Source of the DNA: Amborella trichopoda
Lineage: Eukaryota; Streptophyta; Magnoliopsida; Amborellales; Amborellaceae
Length of the DNA: 64,000 nucleotides
Direction of reading: 5' to 3'
Assembly: GCF_000471905.2 (NCBI RefSeq)
Contig: NW_006499848.1
Span: 1,753,388-1,817,387 of the forward strand
Position 1 is the first letter of the stretch. The number at the start of each line of letters is the position of its first letter. The notes beneath the pieces were generated by a model, which was given only the letters and a program-made list of their open reading frames with translations, ran no database searches and was not told where the DNA came from. A program made the position numbers and the translations under genes. This document shows, one piece after another, positions 60,033 through 64,000 of the stretch.

Positions 60033-60927
60033 AGAAGTCCATGGTTATGTGTTGCGCCATGGCCTCGAGCTGAAGCCAGTTGAGGGGGGGGCTCTAATAA
60101 AGAATTATGCCAAATTTTGGGGGATCGATGAGGCTTATTCTCTTTTCAAGACTCTCTCAAAGAAAGACGTGGTCCTATGGACCGAGATGATCGGCCTGCT
60201 TATGCAGAGTGGGTTGGACGAGCAAGCCTTGGCTTGCTTTCGCGAAATGGTCTTCTTAAACACAAGACCCGATGCTTTTGCTATCACTACTATTCTACCA
60301 GCCTGTGCTCGCTTGCTTGCTTTGAAACAATGCAAGGAGATCCATGGCTACATTCTTAGATATGGTCTGAGCTCAGATGTAGTGGTGGGTTCCTCTCTCT
60401 TGGACACTTACGCCAAATGTGGGTCTATCAATTCTGCTCGGTTGGTTTTCAATGTGTTGGCAAGGAGAGATTTGGTATCATGGACTGCCATGATTATGGG
60501 CTATGCCACAAATGGGTTTGGGAACTTGGCTTTCTCTCTCTTCTCTGAGCTTGAGGAGAATGGCCTTGAGCCCGACTACATTACATTTATAGGGGCTTTG
60601 ATTGCCTGTGCAAGGGTAGGACTGGTAGAGGAAGGTCTCGAAGTTTTTAGGAGCATGAGCCAAAAGTATGGGATTAGTCCAGGGATGGAGCATTACGCGT
60701 GCATGGTCGATCTCCTTGGAAGGGCAGGGCGCCTCAAAGAAGCATTAAGTGTCATATATTCTATGCCTTTTGAACCAGTGCCTGTGATTTTGGCGAACAT
60801 GCTTGCTGCCTGCCGACTTCATGGGGATCATGAGACAGCTGAATTGGTTTCGAGACAAATGGAGGGTCGAGGATTGGAAAATCACAGTATGAGATTCAAG
60901 CCGGTTTTATCATTACAAGGATGGTGA
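60033..60927 (+). CDS. PPR protein (PLS class, E-type), exon 2
   Basis: This exon completes a 603-residue protein. Motifs in order include EVHGYVLRHGLELK, GIDEAYSLFKTLSKKDVVLW, KEIHGYILRYGLSSDVVVG, SLLDTYAKCGSINSARLVF, DLVSWTAMIMGYATNGFGN and LEPDYITFIGALIACARVG. The end carries the E-type region (MEHYACMVDLLGRAGRLKEA, then MPFEPVPVILANMLAACRLHG). The E motif stops early compared with the family, ending QMEGRGLENHSMRF and VLSLQGW before TGA at 60925-60927, and there is no DYW domain. The first amino acid is split with exon 1 (AG+A, Arg). The GTG-initiated frame at 60010 starts inside the intron and is not a real start. A 3' UTR of about 150 bp follows. If the splice were not used, exon 2 would be a separate pseudogene fragment. 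Confidence 0.8.
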
Positions 60928-61655
60928 TACTGGGGGAATCTCTCTCCTCGCTTCCATTCCGTTAATCTGATATTCAGGCTTTGAATTGTGTCCATATTTT
61001 TTGTTTGTATAGATGTATGTATATTTTTACAGCTTGTAATTTTTCCTTTCATGGCCTTTGATTTTGTAAATGTAATCTTATCATCAATTGGCTGACCCAA
61101 AAGAGAGTTACTATTTCTAATTAAGTAGGATTTTTGTTTTGAAAATATTATCCACGGTTATATTGATTGATGTGAACGATGCAAAAAGAGGGGTTTGTGG
61201 CAGACCACAAATTGGGTTCTCTGTATAAAAATAATAGTTAAGACCAAAAAATGCTGTCCTGATTAAGTAGGATATGTCCTTCTAATCTAAAATTTTCCAA
61301 TTCAAATCTCCATCAAGAGAAAATCCATCATGCTAGTACATTTGGGCATGATCACATGATCACATGATGATTATCTCGTCATAAGTTCAATTAATATTCC
61401 GTAAATGATAACCTCAGCTTACAATGAAAGTCATTGCAGGTACTGCTACTTCCTGTGGTGTTACACTACATATAACATTCTAACATCGCATTCATTGCCT
61501 GTGCTACTATTACTAATTCAATCTATCATATTACAGCCTTGATATGGAATTTCAGATCCAATCCATTTCGAGGCATTATTTTTTAGTCATGTAATACATA
61601 TGTACCTAAGAGAAATAGGGTTTCCTTTTTTCCCTTCTGTACTTGTTTTTAATAT
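60928..61655. other. Convergent intergenic region between PPR and GPDH genes
   Basis: Probable 3' UTRs of the two tail-to-tail genes. No other gene or repeat is recognised. Confidence 0.5.
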
Positions 61656-61838
61656 CTAGTAAACCTGTGCAGAACCATCCACTAGAGCAAAGTTCGGTTT
61701 GTGCTCACTGTATTCAACAATGGCTGATGGGGACAAGTGCCCAATGCAGATTTCATACACTGTCGTAAAGAGTGGGAACAACTCTTGCCATCCCCGATGG
61801 CTTAGAACCTCATAAACTTCTCTTGCAGTCGAAACACC
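61656..61838 (-). CDS. GPDHC1: Glycerol-3-phosphate dehydrogenase, last exon
   Basis: On the minus strand the exon reads GVSTAREVYEVLSHRGWQEL, FPLFTTVYEICIGHLSPSAI, VEYSEHKPNFALVDGSAQVY and TAG. It is the C-terminus of a plant cytosolic NAD-dependent glycerol-3-phosphate dehydrogenase (Arabidopsis At2g41540-type). The acceptor is TTTTAG|GGTGTT, phase 0. The enzyme reduces dihydroxyacetone phosphate to glycerol-3-phosphate, linking glycolysis to lipid synthesis and cytosolic redox balance. The gene converges with the PPR gene. The symbol is given by family resemblance, not by search. Confidence 0.85.
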   Translation of the reverse strand, partial: GVSTAREVYEVLSHRGWQELFPLFTTVYEICIGHLSPSAIVEYSEHKPNFALVDGSAQVY

Positions 61839-62791
61839 CTAAAACAGAAAGAACAGAAAGCATAGGGTTGAGCTTTAGCTATAAATGATACAAATCCATA
61901 AAGGGATATAAAAGCTTCACTAAATTTCTTGGACTCAAAAGCTTTACTCGATTGCTAGGGACACTTTCCAAATCCACACATAAATGCTCTGCTGGAGCCA
62001 ATGTCTTTATCTCATCACATTAGGGCACATTAAATGCATGTTTGCCCAAAACATATGTCCATGGCTTATGTGTTACCTTTAAGCTTGCCACTGCAAATAA
62101 CGATAGTACATTACCTAAAAATTATTTTGCCAGAGTTTGTAGGTGATAAACATCCAAATATTTTGATGCAGGATTATAGACTACACTCTATAGAAGATGG
62201 CTAATAGAACTGTATAGATAAATAAAAAAGGGATTGTATACTATGAGACTATTTACCATTATTTCAAGGAGGTCACAACCTGTCCTAGTAATTAGATGTC
62301 AACTTAGATAGCTTGGAGTGCATCATGAAGTTTGAGAAATTCTTTTTTGAACTTGAGTTTAGTCAGTCACACATCTACAAGTACTTGATTTACAATATGA
62401 CGGACAACAGTGATTGTGACCTCCTTGTACTAAAAGTAAATGGTCCCTTTGTATACTTTTCCTGAATAAAATAAGTCAATAAGCGGGGATAGCTTTTACA
62501 TCCATTCTTTTAATACCTACACTTATGCAATACAATTCGAGTGCAACCCCTTCACAGTTTCTTTCTCTTTTTTTTTTCTTTTTTTTTAATGTTTGTGTGA
62601 TCTCTAAATTCATGAGTATAAAACTAGCTTCCTTAACAAAATGGTAAATGCTTTGGATTAGCATGAATGCTGGTCTGCTTGATTCTGTAGAGCTAGAGCG
62701 GAGTTATTTTGGTTACTTTCAAGGGTTAAAGGTCATTTTGGAAGTTTTACGAATTTATCATTTTTTACTTTGACATAGAAGGAAGTGATAC

Positions 62792-62840
62792 CTGTAATTT
62801 CTGGCCTTGGAGCATCTCTGCTTCAAGTTCATCAAAAGAC
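62792..62840 (-). CDS. GPDHC1: Glycerol-3-phosphate dehydrogenase, exon with SFDELEAEML
   Basis: After the acceptor TGCCAG|GTCTTTTG it encodes SFDELEAEMLQGQKLQ and ends at CAG|GTATCA, phase 0 into the last exon (intron of about 950 bp). The first base completes the codon split with the previous exon (AG+G). It includes the conserved loop before the substrate-domain helix. Confidence 0.8.
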
Positions 62841-62953
62841 CTGGCATTCCCATAAGCAAAGAACACTGAATAAGTATCTTAAGAGAAGGAGCCAGACGAC
62901 AAACCCTAGAATTTCTCATACTGAAGGCATTTGTTTCTGCAAAGAGAACCCAC

Positions 62954-63008
62954 CTTTTGCCATTGTTCTTAGCAAAGGCTTCTGCAACTTTCCTGTTCCT
63001 CCCACCCA
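62954..63008 (-). CDS. GPDHC1: Glycerol-3-phosphate dehydrogenase, exon with GGRNRKVAEAFAKN
   Basis: Between GGTAG|TGGGTGG and AAAAG|GTGGGT the exon reads (L)GGRNRKVAEAFAKNNGK(R), a strongly conserved GPDH segment. The GGRNRK motif contributes to the NAD/substrate site. Phases match both neighbours (1 in, 2 out). The longer minus-strand open frame over 62758-63036 includes flanking intron sequence and should not be used. Confidence 0.85.
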
Positions 63009-63126
63009 CTACCATGAAAGAAGAGACCCATGACATATTACAGTCAGAAGAGGAAGAACCGGTTTAATTTGTTTTTTTATAAAGAGGATATTGGGATTTC
63101 ATCATAATATGGGGCTGAATGCTTAC

Positions 63127-63247
63127 AACATGTGGTGATGAGATCTGCAACGCCACAGCTCTCAAAGAAGGTGTTGTTTTTCACACTAGGGAACATCAGC
63201 TTAGAGAAGGCACGCATTTCTCTTAGCCCAATTCTCATTATTGCTGC
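63127..63247 (-). CDS. GPDHC1: Glycerol-3-phosphate dehydrogenase, exon with [12 protein letters not shown]
   Basis: After AAAAAG|GCAGCA it reads [20 protein letters not shown] and then [17 protein letters not shown], and ends one base into the next codon before GTAAGC. The [10 protein letters not shown] loop is a hallmark of this enzyme. This is the most 5' exon in the window. The remaining N-terminal exons (Rossmann NAD-binding domain) must lie beyond 64000, because no match is visible in 63250-64000. Confidence 0.85.
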
Positions 63248-63895
63248 CTTTTTATATAAGTGAAAAGAGAATTCAAATGGTTAGGGTTTACATGCTACAA
63301 CATGCATTAATGAAAAAACAGATCGACATGCCCATGTGTGAACCTTGTATGTCACTACAAGAAAGCATTCATTCATGCGTAAGCGCATGCATCCACTGAT
63401 GTGTTTATCTATGAATGTAGGTGCATTTTGTGTTCATGAACTAATTGTTAGGTGTCATCGTAGTAGCATGAAACCACGAAGTGAATATACAGATATCTAT
63501 ATACTTCTATATCTGTACATCTAGTTGATGTTCATCAACTAAATGTGCAAGCGTGCCCACATGAATGATGTGGGTTTGCATCTGTGAGTGTGTGTATGTA
63601 TCAATGTGCATCTTTGTTGTTTTCATAAATGTTAAGACATAAATATTGAGCATTTGAGGAGTCGAAATCATGCTAGTGCTCATGCTGTAAAGATGAATCC
63701 ATGTGCACATATGATGTATGTGCCTGTAAGTTGATGGCACTATGCATGCATGTGCTTCATGCGGTTTCATGTGTAGACATACACACATGAATAATACATG
63801 TTTGCAGATACCTTGGTGTTGTTACCCATCTCCAGCCCATCCACAAATCCTGATCCAAAAGAACACCAATGGCCACAATTATGCAAACTTCTTAT
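63248..63895 (-). other. GPDH intron with TG/CA-rich degenerate repeats
   Basis: From about 63390 the plus strand is rich in TGTGTG, TATGTATC and CATGCATG words. No exon was found. Confidence 0.5.
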
Positions 63896-63897
63896 AG

Positions 63898-63998
63898 TAT
63901 CTCTCTCTCTCTCTCTCCCTCTCTCTCTCTCTCTCTCACTCTCTCTCCTACTCACTCTACACTACTACCTACTACCTACTCCTACTACGTAACGTACT
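63898..63998. repeat. CT microsatellite followed by CTACTAC repeats
   Basis: A (CT)n tract at 63900-63948 is interrupted by single CC and CA units. ACTACTACC and CTACTAC repeats follow to the window end. Confidence 0.9.
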
Positions 63999-64000
63999 AC

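Noticed and set aside
62758-63036. Single 92-codon minus-strand ORF as a gene
   Set aside because: It fuses one GPDH exon with intron sequence on both sides; exon C of the gene is partly read in a different frame in it.
1-64000. CRISPR array, bacterial operon, riboswitch or origin
   Set aside because: The window is plant nuclear DNA with spliced genes. Repeats seen are satellites, MITEs and retroelements; no regular repeat-spacer pattern exists.
1-64000. Intact tRNA or rRNA genes
   Set aside because: Box A/B-like strings occur at 15148-15275 and 38100-39330 but without a full cloverleaf; they are SINE-like. No rRNA sequence was recognised.

Overview
This window is nuclear DNA of a flowering plant. 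It has spliced, plant-type genes (a RH41-type DEAD-box helicase, a PLS-class PPR protein, a cytosolic-type NAD-dependent glycerol-3-phosphate dehydrogenase). Between them lie AT-rich intergenic DNA and many plant transposons (hAT, Mutator-like, LTR elements, LINEs, tRNA-derived SINEs) and an endogenous pararetrovirus. The transposon load and one enormous intron suggest a large-genome, perhaps woody or early-diverging angiosperm. That placement is inference; no marker fixes the species. There is one assembly gap of 20 N at 10590-10609.

Layout. 1-12.0 kb: gene-poor. It holds a 4-kb strongly strand-asymmetric degenerate tandem repeat (about 1030-4990), several MITEs and GGCC-rich repeats. 12.28-43.98 kb: one tiny gene coding for 61 residues. 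Exon 1 (12284-12388) and exon 2 (43902-43982) are separated by a 31.5-kb intron. The intron is a layered graveyard: a SINE; an 8.3-kb interrupted inverted repeat (16055-24345) carrying an internally deleted hAT transposon and a 2.4-kb LTR element that has captured part of a PPR-DYW gene; a broken endogenous pararetrovirus with its intergenic region present twice in opposite orientation (26.8-36.1 kb); two more long fold-back elements (36.13-37.35 and 37.99-39.48 kb); and an internally deleted LTR element (40.47-42.57 kb). 44-48.4 kb: intergenic, with a hAT MITE flanked by a perfect 8-bp target duplication. 48.45-50.98 kb: the RH41-type helicase, two coding exons. 51-56 kb: intergenic, with a poly-G run, an unrecognised minus-strand ORF, tandem duplications and a LINE 3' end. 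56.11-60.93 kb: a PPR gene of 603 codons split by a 3.0-kb phase-2 intron that holds a second LINE 3' end. 61.66-63.25 kb: the last four coding exons of a glycerol-3-phosphate dehydrogenase on the minus strand, convergent with the PPR gene; its 5' part lies beyond the window.

The genes do not form a pathway. The main points of interest are the 31.5-kb intron in a 61-residue gene, the several long hairpins that intron would place in one pre-mRNA, the mirror-image pararetrovirus and the retrotransposon-captured PPR-DYW segment. All calls come from reading the sequence and from remembered family features; no database search was run.
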